The notes under the pieces are model-generated. The model was not told the DNA's origin. It did no database searches and saw only the letters and a list, made by a program, of their open reading frames with translations. Positions 16,261 through 25,069 of a stretch of DNA of 64,000 bases are shown in pieces. Numbering within the stretch: the stretch's first letter is position 1; each line of letters starts with the position of its first letter. Both the position numbers and the translations under genes were made by a program. This DNA comes from Paenibacillus caseinilyticus (GTDB taxonomy: Bacteria; Bacillota; Bacilli; Paenibacillales; NBRC-103111). The DNA is taken from positions 1-64,000 of the forward strand of contig NZ_JAQAGY010000024.1 in the NCBI RefSeq assembly GCF_027533645.1. The letters are read 5' to 3'.

Positions 16261-19200
16261 CTAGCTTAGTCTTTCTCCTGATTGATCATGAGGAACAGTA
16301 ACGGTGGAAGATGCTTCCGTTACATTCCCTGCTTGATCGGTCGCTCTATAAGTAACCGTATAAACTAGAGGCTCTTTACCCTTGGATTTTTTGGCGAGAA
16401 GCAAGAACTCCGTATCGAATGTGCTGAATTCGGCTTCATGTACCATAGATTCATAGCTGTCGACGGCTGCGCTCGGCGTAATGGACAGCAATTCCACTTG
16501 ATACGGGTCATTATCCGTTTCAATAGTTGCCGTTACTTTGACCAGCTTATTGTTGGCGGGCCACAAGGTTTCCTTATCCAGGACAACTTTCAGGGTAGGA
16601 GCAGCCGTATCAATGACCAAGCTTCTGTACGCCCACTCCGACCAGGTGCCCCCATTGTCCTTCAAGCGAACCCTGATCGACCAATTGCCGTCCGCCAATC
16701 CATTCAAAGTGTATGAACCGGATGCGCCCGCCAGTTCGCCGCTGTCCACATCAACCGTCTCCCAACCGTTGCTGGAGGCTTGAACCTGATAAGCAGATTG
16801 AACATCCGCATCGTCGGCGTCATGGAACGTCCAGTTAAGCTGCGGATTGTTCAGATTGATCGCCTGGCCATCCTCATACGAGGTGATCGAGACGGATGGA
16901 GCCGAATTGCCGGCACCTGTGCCTGTAACGGTTGTGCCGTTCTTGGTCATTGTGTATGTGACTACCTTGCCGCTCCAGAAGTGGAACGTCAGATTCACGA
17001 CTCCGTCATTCGTATTCTGGAAGAAATTGGGCGTAATCCTGATTCTTCCATTGGCGTAGTCAGGATTGTAGGAATCATAAATTTCCTTGTACGAAGTCCA
17101 ATTCTGCGGACCGGCATTGCCGCCATCAGCGTACTTTGCCTCCATCGTAGCGACTCGATCGCCATTGAAGGCTGTAGGAATATCAAAGCCTTGGGAGGTT
17201 ATCGTGCTGGAAACGCTGGACAACGTCGCTGTATCATAATAATTAATGTACAACTTCCACGCAGGACCCGCGCTGAAATGGGCCGACAATACCGCCTTCT
17301 GGCCTAATGCGCCTGTAGCGAGACTGGAAAGATAGCTTGCTTTGAGCGTTAATACGTCCCCGTCCACCGTATAGTCTGTGCCGGGTACGAGCGTTTGATC
17401 GCCATTCTTCAGCGAGACAAAGCTGTTGCCGTTCAGGTTCAAGGTGACCGATTGGTCGCTGACCGTCTCCCCGCTCTTGATGAAGATACGATCGAAAGAC
17501 GTCGTCGAAGTGCGGCCGGTCAAACTATGCATAATAATATGATATAGCTCCGGGTCACTCCACTCGAAAGTTGTCCGGTTAACGTACGGGCCGTAATCCC
17601 ACATCATCGTCGCCATACTCTTCGACTGCATGGCATGGAGGAAGTATTCGAAATACTTGAGCATCTCGCCGCGCTCGACGGTTTCCTCACCCTTACCGTA
17701 ACCGAGTATTCCGTACTCGCCTATGACAACAGGAATGCCTTTCGATACGAACGTAGTATAGACATTGTTAACCGTTGTATCGATATCGTTTTTCACTTCG
17801 GCATTAAACGTTGTGTAGCCTGCGATGTTTACAGAGAAATGCCACAAGCCGTAAAAATGAACGGTAGTGATCAGATTCGGGTCGTTCAATTGTTCTATCG
17901 TGGCTGCAAGCGAATCCACATATTTTTGGCTGGCATTCGTCCACAGCGACGGCAAAACAAGCGGACGAACCCCATTATTGCCGCCGGACTCTCTTACAAT
18001 GTTGAAGAAGGTCGTATTCAATTCATCGAGCAGCGACATTTGCGTTGTGTCTGCTAGGTTGTTGCCGAAAACCGGCTCATTGATGCTTTCGAACACCAGT
18101 TTGTTGGGATAATCCTTGAACGTGTTGGCAATTTGCTTCCAGACCGCCGTGTATTCGGCTGCGACCTGGTCATGGTTCGTGTCCATCGTGTTGACCCATT
18201 CCACCGAATCGTGGTGCATGTTGATCATGACGTGCAGGCCGGCTTCGAGCGACCAGTCGACAATTTGCTGTACCCTGCTCATCCACGCCGGGTCAACCGT
18301 GTAGGATGGCGCAGGTCCCGTGTGCTGATACCAGGTCACGGGAATCCGGATGCTTTTGAAGCCCTGGGCGGCAATTTGGTCAATAAATGCTTGAGTGACA
18401 ACCGGATTGCCCCAAGACGTTTCATCCGGGCCTCTTGTATCCAGGGAATTCCCCAGATTATATCCCGGCTGCATCGCGTTGACATAGGACTGCATTGGCG
18501 TCTGCACCGTCGCACCCTCTTTAATATCGCCGCGCACGATGCCCATACCGTTCGTTCCGATATAGACCCGGCCGTACACTTGCCCATCGCCCGTAATCGT
18601 TCCTCTTGCATTCGCGAATTGATGCTGTTCGTCGTTAATACGGATCCAGCTCGCCCCTTCATCCTCCGATCGGTAGAACCCGAACTTGCCGCCGTTCACT
18701 CTCATCCCGGCATAGATCGTTTTATACGTTTGGCCCGGCGCTTCTTTGCCGAAACCGACGGATACCGCCTCGTCGACGCCGCCTATCTTCCCGAAATTCG
18801 CTCCTGAATCCGTCGAACGGAATAGTCCTTCCTCGCTGGCAAGCCAAATATCGCCTTCGGCCGTAGGAGCAGCCTTGAATTTGCCATTCAAATTATTCGG
18901 CAGTCCGGAAGCCGCCGAAGCCGTGAAGTTGGCGCCGCCATCCGTGCTGACATAGAACTTCCCGTCAAGGAAACCGTAGAATTTGTCCGGATTGACGCGG
19001 TCTGAAGAGACGCTCGCGCCTTGCGGGATGCCTTTCGAGGCCGTCCACGTCTTGCCAAGGTCGGTAGAGAAGCTCACCGGCCGGATAGCGCTACCATCCG
19101 GATGCGGAGCCCATACGATCGTATGGCCGTTCGCGCCGACCGCGACCCATCCTCCGTTCGTGTTGTCGCCATTCTCCGCCTGCCAGGCATTAGTCGCCGG

Positions 19201-20901
19201 CGTCCAGGTGACGCCGTTGTCCGTCGATATGCCCATCCGCGCGTCTTGGTTCGATGCATGGCCGACACGCACGATCAAATTCGGATTCGTCTCCGCGTAG
19301 TCCAGATCGGTGCTGGTTCCGATATAAGGATTCCTGATCATGCGCGGCGCCGTATTCAGGTCTTCGTGACGGAACCCTCCAATATCGCCCATCGCGCTAA
19401 TCAACGGCGCCCCGGATGAAGGGCTAATCAAGCCGAGAATCGCGGTCTCTTCGATCCCGTCCGCCATGACGGAGATCCCGATTTTCTCGCCTTTGTCGAG
19501 ATTGGTCACGTTCTCGGAGCCGAACAGCGTCGCCCCGGTACCGTACATGATCCGGTCGGAGTTGAACGGATCGATCTCCAGGTCCCCGATCATCCAACCC
19601 AGCTTCGGCGAGGTCTCCGGATCGGTCTCCGGATCGCGCTGAACGCCCCAGTCGAGCCATGGCGAGATCGAATAATCGATCGTGTACCGGTTGTCTCGCT
19701 TCGGATTGGAGCTGAACTGCCACAACGAATTCCATGTTTTCCCGCCGTCCGTACTGCGGTAAATCGATTCCTCCGGCCACCATTTGTTCATCGTGGCGAC
19801 CATCAGCGTATCCGGATGCTGAGCGTCGACGGCAAGACCGCCGTACGGATTGCTCGTATTGCCGGCTCCTTCCGGGCTAATGTCCGTCCACTCGCCCGTC
19901 TTCGTATCCAACTTCCATACGGCGCCATTGCCGCCGAGGTAGGGTCCGATCGTCGAGTTAAACGATACGTACAGCATACCGTTGGAACCCAGCGTACCGT
20001 GGTGGGGCAGGAATCCCTGTTTCGGCTGACCCGCTACCGGTTCCCAAGTAGCCCCGCCGTCGACCGACTTGTAAATACTCGTCTGGGTATCCGCCAAGCC
20101 GACATAAATCGTCTGCGTCGCATGGCCCGCAGAGCCCGTCGAAGGATCGAAGGTGACCCATACGGGGCCGACATTGCCGCCATAGTCATCCTTCACATCG
20201 CCGACTGCAGGGAAGCTGCTCACCTTATGCCATGTCGCTCCATAGTCCTCGCTCTTCCACAATCCGTTCCCGTTGCGGGCTCCTAAGTAGAGGATCCGGT
20301 TATCGTTCGGGTCGACAGCCAGACGTTCGCCCATGGAACGGCCGGGCATGTTGCCGCCGAATTTGAACGGCATTTCCGTCTTCTCCCACGTTTGCCCGCG
20401 ATCCTGCGAACGGAGAATGTAACCGTTCGACTCCACCCAGTCGTTCGAGTAGGTGCCGGCAGCAATATAGACGCGATTCGGATCGACAGGGTCGGTAGCG
20501 ATACTCTCTACGCCCGATAGGTTCCAGTCTTCTAAGCTCACCCATTCCAACAGCTGAATCCACTTCTTCGTCGCGGGGTCCCAGCGATACGCGCCCCCCA
20601 TATCTGTGCGGGCATAGATGAGATCCTTCTCCTTCGGGTTGTAAATAATGCCCGGAATGAATCCGCCTCCCACGATCTTCACCCTGCCCCAATCATAGGC
20701 TTGTGACTTCATTGGCACGATGTCCGACTGTACGGCCGCTGCAGCGCTTCCGGTCGAATCCGCCGCGAAAGCCTTGTTAGGGAGCGTCAAGGCAGGGCCA
20801 ATGCTTACCATTAACGCGGCAGTCGTCACCAGAAGTGAAGCGGACTTGCATATGGAAATCATTTGTTTGGTGAATCCACGCGACGTTTTCCTTGTTTTCA
20901 T
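16261..20901 (-). CDS. Secreted multidomain GH74-GH5 xyloglucanase/endoglucanase with CBM_X2 and CBM46-like modules
   Basis: 1,546 residues from the ATG at 20901, eight bases after AAGGAGA; the open frame extends upstream but without support. Signal peptide cleaved near KAFAA-DS (about residue 47). Order: GH74 double seven-bladed propeller, about 60-795, with both catalytic aspartates (ARTDMGGAYRW, about Asp100; AMGDIGGFRH, about Asp506); GH5 about 800-1125, with acid/base INEP (about Glu942) and nucleophile VIGEYG (about Glu1062); CBM_X2 about 1130-1225 (FDRIFIKSGETV); CBM46-like about 1228-1330; and two C-terminal beta-sandwich domains. GH5-CBM_X2-CBM46 is the arrangement of GH5_4 enzymes that cut xyloglucan and beta-glucan. 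A cre-like box sits 72 bp upstream. It is a paralogue of the GH74 at 32739. Confidence 0.93.
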   Translation of the reverse strand: MKTRKTSRGFTKQMISICKSASLLVTTAALMVSIGPALTLPNKAFAADSTGSAAAAVQSDIVPMKSQAYDWGRVKIVGGGFIPGIIYNPKEKDLIYARTDMGGAYRWDPATKKWIQLLEWVSLEDWNLSGVESIATDPVDPNRVYIAAGTYSNDWVESNGYILRSQDRGQTWEKTEMPFKFGGNMPGRSMGERLAVDPNDNRILYLGARNGNGLWKSEDYGATWHKVSSFPAVGDVKDDYGGNVGPVWVTFDPSTGSAGHATQTIYVGLADTQTSIYKSVDGGATWEPVAGQPKQGFLPHHGTLGSNGMLYVSFNSTIGPYLGGNGAVWKLDTKTGEWTDISPEGAGNTSNPYGGLAVDAQHPDTLMVATMNKWWPEESIYRSTDGGKTWNSLWQFSSNPKRDNRYTIDYSISPWLDWGVQRDPETDPETSPKLGWMIGDLEIDPFNSDRIMYGTGATLFGSENVTNLDKGEKIGISVMADGIEETAILGLISPSSGAPLISAMGDIGGFRHEDLNTAPRMIRNPYIGTSTDLDYAETNPNLIVRVGHASNQDARMGISTDNGVTWTPATNAWQAENGDNTNGGWVAVGANGHTIVWAPHPDGSAIRPVSFSTDLGKTWTASKGIPQGASVSSDRVNPDKFYGFLDGKFYVSTDGGANFTASAASGLPNNLNGKFKAAPTAEGDIWLASEEGLFRSTDSGANFGKIGGVDEAVSVGFGKEAPGQTYKTIYAGMRVNGGKFGFYRSEDEGASWIRINDEQHQFANARGTITGDGQVYGRVYIGTNGMGIVRGDIKEGATVQTPMQSYVNAMQPGYNLGNSLDTRGPDETSWGNPVVTQAFIDQIAAQGFKSIRIPVTWYQHTGPAPSYTVDPAWMSRVQQIVDWSLEAGLHVMINMHHDSVEWVNTMDTNHDQVAAEYTAVWKQIANTFKDYPNKLVFESINEPVFGNNLADTTQMSLLDELNTTFFNIVRESGGNNGVRPLVLPSLWTNASQKYVDSLAATIEQLNDPNLITTVHFYGLWHFSVNIAGYTTFNAEVKNDIDTTVNNVYTTFVSKGIPVVIGEYGILGYGKGEETVERGEMLKYFEYFLHAMQSKSMATMMWDYGPYVNRTTFEWSDPELYHIIMHSLTGRTSTTSFDRIFIKSGETVSDQSVTLNLNGNSFVSLKNGDQTLVPGTDYTVDGDVLTLKASYLSSLATGALGQKAVLSAHFSAGPAWKLYINYYDTATLSSVSSTITSQGFDIPTAFNGDRVATMEAKYADGGNAGPQNWTSYKEIYDSYNPDYANGRIRITPNFFQNTNDGVVNLTFHFWSGKVVTYTMTKNGTTVTGTGAGNSAPSVSITSYEDGQAINLNNPQLNWTFHDADDADVQSAYQVQASSNGWETVDVDSGELAGASGSYTLNGLADGNWSIRVRLKDNGGTWSEWAYRSLVIDTAAPTLKVVLDKETLWPANNKLVKVTATIETDNDPYQVELLSITPSAAVDSYESMVHEAEFSTFDTEFLLLAKKSKGKEPLVYTVTYRATDQAGNVTEASSTVTVPHDQSGERLS

Positions 20902-20972
20902 CAAGCGAATCTCCTTCTTCCATCGTTTTCTTCTTACGATCATGCCACTTGCCCTCCTTGAAAGCCGATATA

Positions 20973-20986
20973 TGAGAGCGTTCTCA
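20973..20986. promoter_or_regulatory. cre-like catabolite-repression box before the GH74-GH5 gene
   Basis: TGAGAGCGTTCTCA is an almost perfect palindrome around a central CG and fits the CcpA cre consensus TGWAARCGYTWNCW with two deviations. It lies 72 bp before the start codon, within the expected promoter. Confidence 0.55.
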
Positions 20987-21142
20987 GTTTTCGATAACCA
21001 CCCCCCCTCATCCCACAGCTTTCCTTGCATAACTACTTTATCAACAGGTTGAATCGCGAACCTTCATTTTTTGGACATGTATAGTAACCAGTGAAAGGCA
21101 ATCCTTTCTCATACAAGCATATGCCTCGCAATTCAATGGAGC

Positions 21143-22849
21143 TTATGATTTCGACCAAAGCTCAACGCGAGCTTTCACCATCTTGGTGAACTCTTCATTC
21201 AGCTTGGCAACGCCTGCGTCTTCCAGGTCCTTCAGGAATTGATCATAGATCTTATCGAAATCTTCCGGCTTCGCCATAATCGCTTCCGGTATGCGTTTCT
21301 TCATAATATCTTGCGTTTTCTGGAAAATAACGTTCGCCTGGGAGCCCGTCTCGAACTGAAGCGTCCATGCCGCGCCGTATTTGCGTTCGGGGAACGCGTC
21401 TTCGGAAGGCCACAGATCCTTGTAAGTCGTTGCGCCGTAAGCCGCCAGCGTCTTTTTGTCTTCATCCGAGTAAGCTTTTTGGATCTGCTCGGGGAATGTC
21501 GTCGTGTAGTAGTTTCCGGACGGATCCTTCACGCCGTCGCCGTAACGGGCGGATAGGTTGTAGTTGCCGATACCCGTTGTTTTCGTAAAGGTATTGTTAT
21601 CGTTTGATTTTTGCTTTTGCACATCGGCAGGGATGACGCGTTTGCCGTCAACTACATTGTAATGCTTGCCTTCAATACCCCAGTTTATGAGCACTTGGCC
21701 TTCATCGGAAGCAAGGTAGTCCAGGAATTTGATCAAGCGAACCGGATCATGAGCATCTTTCGTAATACCAGTGCCCCAGCCAGCAAGGTAACCCGTACCT
21801 TGGAAGGAATGATCCTGGTACGTTTCGTTCAATGTGACAGGGAAACGAGCGTAGGTCGAAGCGAATTTGCCTTCCGCTTTCAAAGCGTTCTCAGCTTGGC
21901 CGTAATCCCATTGCTGGTCGATAAGACCCAGAACGCGGCCGGAAGCGATTTTTGCTTTGTATTGATCGTATTTTTGAATGAAGCTCTCCGGGTCCAGCAA
22001 ACCGATATCGTTCATATGGTTCAGCCAACGGAAGTATTCTTTTTCTTCAGGGCGTTGGTAGTGCATCATAGCTTCATACGAATCTTGATTAATGAACATC
22101 TCACCGTCGTCCGGTGCTCCGGTTGCGTAGAATGCAGGGTTTGTTACGGAAATCAGAATTTGCCATTCCCCGCCGTTAAGAGATAACCCGATTGTCGGTT
22201 GGCCGTCTGCCGTTTTCGGGTGTTTCTCCATGTAGGCTTTAATTGCGGCTTCGTAATCCTTAACGGTTTTGATTTTCGGGTAGCCGGCTGCTTCAAGCAC
22301 TTGGTGCTGCAATTGGAATCCGCCACCCGCTTCAAAATACTTATGACCTACGGCGGCTAGTGATGGAAGGATATAAATCGCGTCATCATCCGCGCTCCAA
22401 CGAAGACGGTTAAAGTATTCGCCGTAAACTTTTTTAAGGTTAGGACCATGCTCTTCGATCAATGGACGAAGGTCGATCAAAGCGCCTGCATCAACCAATT
22501 TGCCTGCGCTGCCAGATGGCATAACCAGATCCGGATACTCATCGTTTGCTACCATAAGCGCAAACATGTCCGTGTCGGTACCACCGACGGGGAATTCCGG
22601 TTTAAGTGTAATGCCTGTTTTTTCTTTAATAAATTTGCCGACATCGGATTGCATGTCATCCCAGTTCGGGTTGTTACCGGTTGCCAAGCGAATCGTAATG
22701 GGCTCAGCTGCCGGCTCATTTGCTGCATTTGTTGTTCCTGGCGTCGCCGTGTTATTACCGCCCTCTTGATTCGAATTGTCGCATGCCGTGACGAAAACGA
22801 ATGCGAGTGACATCATCAAGCTAAGAGCCATGTGCATCTTTCTTTTCAT
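21143..22849 (-). CDS. Sugar ABC transporter solute-binding lipoprotein (LplA type), copy 1
   Basis: A 568-residue family 1 binding protein; ATG at 22849 chosen for GGGAGG ten bases upstream. The signal peptide ends in the lipobox FVFVTAC, so the protein is tethered to the outer membrane face. Signature stretches include TIRLATGNNPNWDDMQ, FMALMVANDEYPDL-like sequence, FRWLNHMNDIGLLDPESF and KFLDYLASDEGQVLINWG. It lies 70 bp after the second permease in the same direction and 240 bp before the GH74-GH5 gene, so the permeases, this protein and the enzyme could be partly co-transcribed. It is strongly similar over its whole length to copy 2 at 25070. The likely ligand is a xyloglucan or beta-glucan oligosaccharide, inferred from context. 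Confidence 0.92.
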   Translation of the reverse strand: MKRKMHMALSLMMSLAFVFVTACDNSNQEGGNNTATPGTTNAANEPAAEPITIRLATGNNPNWDDMQSDVGKFIKEKTGITLKPEFPVGGTDTDMFALMVANDEYPDLVMPSGSAGKLVDAGALIDLRPLIEEHGPNLKKVYGEYFNRLRWSADDDAIYILPSLAAVGHKYFEAGGGFQLQHQVLEAAGYPKIKTVKDYEAAIKAYMEKHPKTADGQPTIGLSLNGGEWQILISVTNPAFYATGAPDDGEMFINQDSYEAMMHYQRPEEKEYFRWLNHMNDIGLLDPESFIQKYDQYKAKIASGRVLGLIDQQWDYGQAENALKAEGKFASTYARFPVTLNETYQDHSFQGTGYLAGWGTGITKDAHDPVRLIKFLDYLASDEGQVLINWGIEGKHYNVVDGKRVIPADVQKQKSNDNNTFTKTTGIGNYNLSARYGDGVKDPSGNYYTTTFPEQIQKAYSDEDKKTLAAYGATTYKDLWPSEDAFPERKYGAAWTLQFETGSQANVIFQKTQDIMKKRIPEAIMAKPEDFDKIYDQFLKDLEDAGVAKLNEEFTKMVKARVELWSKS

Positions 22850-22919
22850 TTTGTTAAAGCCTCCCTTTTTCATGAGCATGTGTTGCATGTGCATAACAGC
22901 AACCTGCTACTATCCCAAA

Positions 22920-23813
22920 TTAGCTTTTTACTGCGCCAAGTGTCATTCCTTTGACAAAATACTTTTGAAGGAATGGATATACGAGCAAGATGGGTACGGT
23001 AACGACGATCGTAATCGCCATCTTAATGGATTCGGGCGAAACCGCCGCCATCGCTTGCTGTGCGTTCGGGTCGCGGTAATCGCTGCCCGTCTGCGTAGAT
23101 AACAGCACCTTCATCAGCTCGAACTGCAGCGTCGTATTTTCCGGACTCCTGTTATTGAACAAGTACGTATCAAACCAGGAATTCCAGTGTCCGACCGCAA
23201 TGAACAATGCGACTGTCGCCAATACGGGTTGACAAAGCGGAAGAATAATTCTCCAAAATATCGTCCAATCACTCGCGCCGTCAATTTTCGCGGATTCTTG
23301 AAGCGCATACGGAAGTCCGTCGATATACGAGCGGATAACGAACACGTTCCACACGCTGAGCAGTGCAGGAATGATGTAAACGGAAAAGGTACCGATCAAG
23401 CCTAAGTGTTTCATCAAAAGGAAGCCCGGAATGAGTCCGCCTGAGAAATACATCGTGAGCGCGAACATAACGGACATCCATCTTCTGGCCTGAAAATCAG
23501 GACGGCTTAACGTGTAAGCCATCATGGAAGCTGCCACAACCCCGATTGCCGTACCGACAACCGTGCGGATGACGGAGTTTTTAAAGCCGGTAACCAAGCC
23601 CTCAAAACCGAATATCGTTTCATAGTTTTTCAAGGTAAATTCTCGCGGGTAAATCGTCAGACCGCCTCGTACGGTATCTACCGAATCGTTAAATGAAATC
23701 GCGAGTACGTTTAAAAATGGATATAAGGTTACAATGGCTACCACCGTCATGAATACATAGATGAATAGGTCAAATATTTTATCGCCAATATTTTTTTGAA
23801 CAACGCCTCGCAT
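22920..23813 (-). CDS. Carbohydrate ABC transporter permease (LplC/YtcP type)
   Basis: A 297-residue inner-membrane permease with six predicted helices. It carries the EAA loop that contacts the ATPase: LQESAKIDGASDWTIFWRIILPL at about residues 185-207, then AVGHWNSWFDTYLF, and ends in YPFLQKYFVKGMTLGAVKS, the standard C-terminus of this subfamily. It follows the other permease after 12 bp, with GGAGG in between. No ATPase gene is present in this locus, as is usual for these transporters, which share an MsmX-like ATPase. Confidence 0.93.
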   Translation of the reverse strand: MRGVVQKNIGDKIFDLFIYVFMTVVAIVTLYPFLNVLAISFNDSVDTVRGGLTIYPREFTLKNYETIFGFEGLVTGFKNSVIRTVVGTAIGVVAASMMAYTLSRPDFQARRWMSVMFALTMYFSGGLIPGFLLMKHLGLIGTFSVYIIPALLSVWNVFVIRSYIDGLPYALQESAKIDGASDWTIFWRIILPLCQPVLATVALFIAVGHWNSWFDTYLFNNRSPENTTLQFELMKVLLSTQTGSDYRDPNAQQAMAAVSPESIKMAITIVVTVPILLVYPFLQKYFVKGMTLGAVKS

Positions 23814-23825
23814 AAGTCGCGCCTC

Positions 23826-24785
23826 CTATATGACGGTTTCTTTGGTAACTCTCTTGTATATTCCGTTCGCGATAAACACGAGCAGGATGCTGACTATGGA
23901 ATTAACGATACCGATTGCCGTACCGTACGAATATCGGCTCATTTGAATTCCGTACTTGAGCGCATACAGATCGAATACCTCGGAATAATCAGATACCAGA
24001 GGGTTGCCAAGCAAGAATTGCTTCTCGAATCCAATACTGATTAAGTGTCCAATCGACAAGATGAAAAGGACCATGAAGGTGGTACGAATGCCAGGCAGCG
24101 TAATATGCCACATCTTGCGGAATCTGCCTGCGCCGTCAACCGTTGACGCTTCGTAAAGCTCGGGATCGATGCCTGCCATCGCGGCCAGGAAAACAATCGA
24201 GTTCCAGCCCACTTCCTTCCATAAATCTGAAGCGGTTACAATTACCCAGAACAAATTGCCTTTAGCCATAAACTGAATAGGCTGGTCGATAATGTTAAGC
24301 CACATGAGCAATTGGTTCACCGCTCCGCCTTCTGTCGAAAGCATCTTATAGACGAGTCCGGCTACGACAACCCATGAAACAAAGTGAGGCAAATACGAAA
24401 TCGTTTGAACCGACCGTTTGAAAACCTGACCTTTCATCTCATTTAACAATAAGGCGAATATAACCGGAACCGTGAAGCCTACAAGGAGTCCCATCGTACT
24501 CATGGCCAGCGTATTTCGCATAACAAGATAAAATCGTTCATCGTGGAATAATTCAATGAAGTTATCAAACCCGACCCATTTCTGATCGAGAATGGAATCT
24601 TTCGGCTTGTAATTTTGAAATGCGGTCAGCCATCCCCATATAGGTACATAACTGAAGACAAAAATCCAAACTACGAATGGGAGTGACATCATGTACAAGT
24701 AACGCTGCTGGAATGCTTTGATCCAGAACCGGTTCCTTTTGAGCGTCGATCCTGCTTCCGGGGTAGCTGCTGTTAGCGGTTTCAT
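23826..24785 (-). CDS. Carbohydrate ABC transporter permease (LplB/YteP type)
   Basis: A 319-residue permease, first gene of the permease/binding-protein unit. After a polar N-terminus come six helices starting at YLYMMSLPFVVWIFVFSYVP. The EAA loop reads LYEASTVDGAGRFRKMWHITLPG at about residues 214-236, and FKRSVQTISYLPHFVSWVVVAG is the subfamily hallmark. It forms a heterodimeric channel with the next gene. The start at 24785 follows GGAGG. A cre-like box at 24924 and the preceding terminator at 25018 indicate its own promoter. Confidence 0.93.
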   Translation of the reverse strand: MKPLTAATPEAGSTLKRNRFWIKAFQQRYLYMMSLPFVVWIFVFSYVPIWGWLTAFQNYKPKDSILDQKWVGFDNFIELFHDERFYLVMRNTLAMSTMGLLVGFTVPVIFALLLNEMKGQVFKRSVQTISYLPHFVSWVVVAGLVYKMLSTEGGAVNQLLMWLNIIDQPIQFMAKGNLFWVIVTASDLWKEVGWNSIVFLAAMAGIDPELYEASTVDGAGRFRKMWHITLPGIRTTFMVLFILSIGHLISIGFEKQFLLGNPLVSDYSEVFDLYALKYGIQMSRYSYGTAIGIVNSIVSILLVFIANGIYKRVTKETVI

Positions 24786-24923
24786 CTATGCTCCTCCTAG
24801 CTTCGTAAGCTTCCTCTTTACATGTGATAGCTTACCATCTCTTATTTGTACTTATCATAAACGGTAGAGACCACTCCCTTGCACCCTTTAGAGTAAACCT
24901 AAAATCATATCAAAAGAAATGCT

Positions 24924-24937
24924 TTCGAACGCTTTCA
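24924..24937. promoter_or_regulatory. cre-like box before the permease operon
   Basis: Read on the minus strand, TGAAAGCGTTCGAA matches the left half of the cre consensus fully and the right half imperfectly. The plus-strand AACGCTTTCATAA also resembles AACGCTTTCTTAA inside the 42-bp elements at 45034 and 48864, so it could instead be a YesN-type site. Confidence 0.45.
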
Positions 24938-25017
24938 TAACCGCACTAGAACTCGGATTCGACAGTCCTGCCCTCACCAGGCACTCCGGGTATCCGTACT
25001 ATTCAATCCATAGAAAA

Positions 25018-25047
25018 ATACCCCCAACCCATCTCGGTTGGAGGTAT
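25018..25047 (-). terminator. Terminator after the second binding-protein gene
   Basis: ATACC.CCAACC pairs with GGTTGG.GGTAT around a short loop, followed on the minus strand by TTTTTC, just after the stop at 25070. Confidence 0.75.
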
Positions 25048-25069
25048 CCTCAATAGCATGATATGAAAA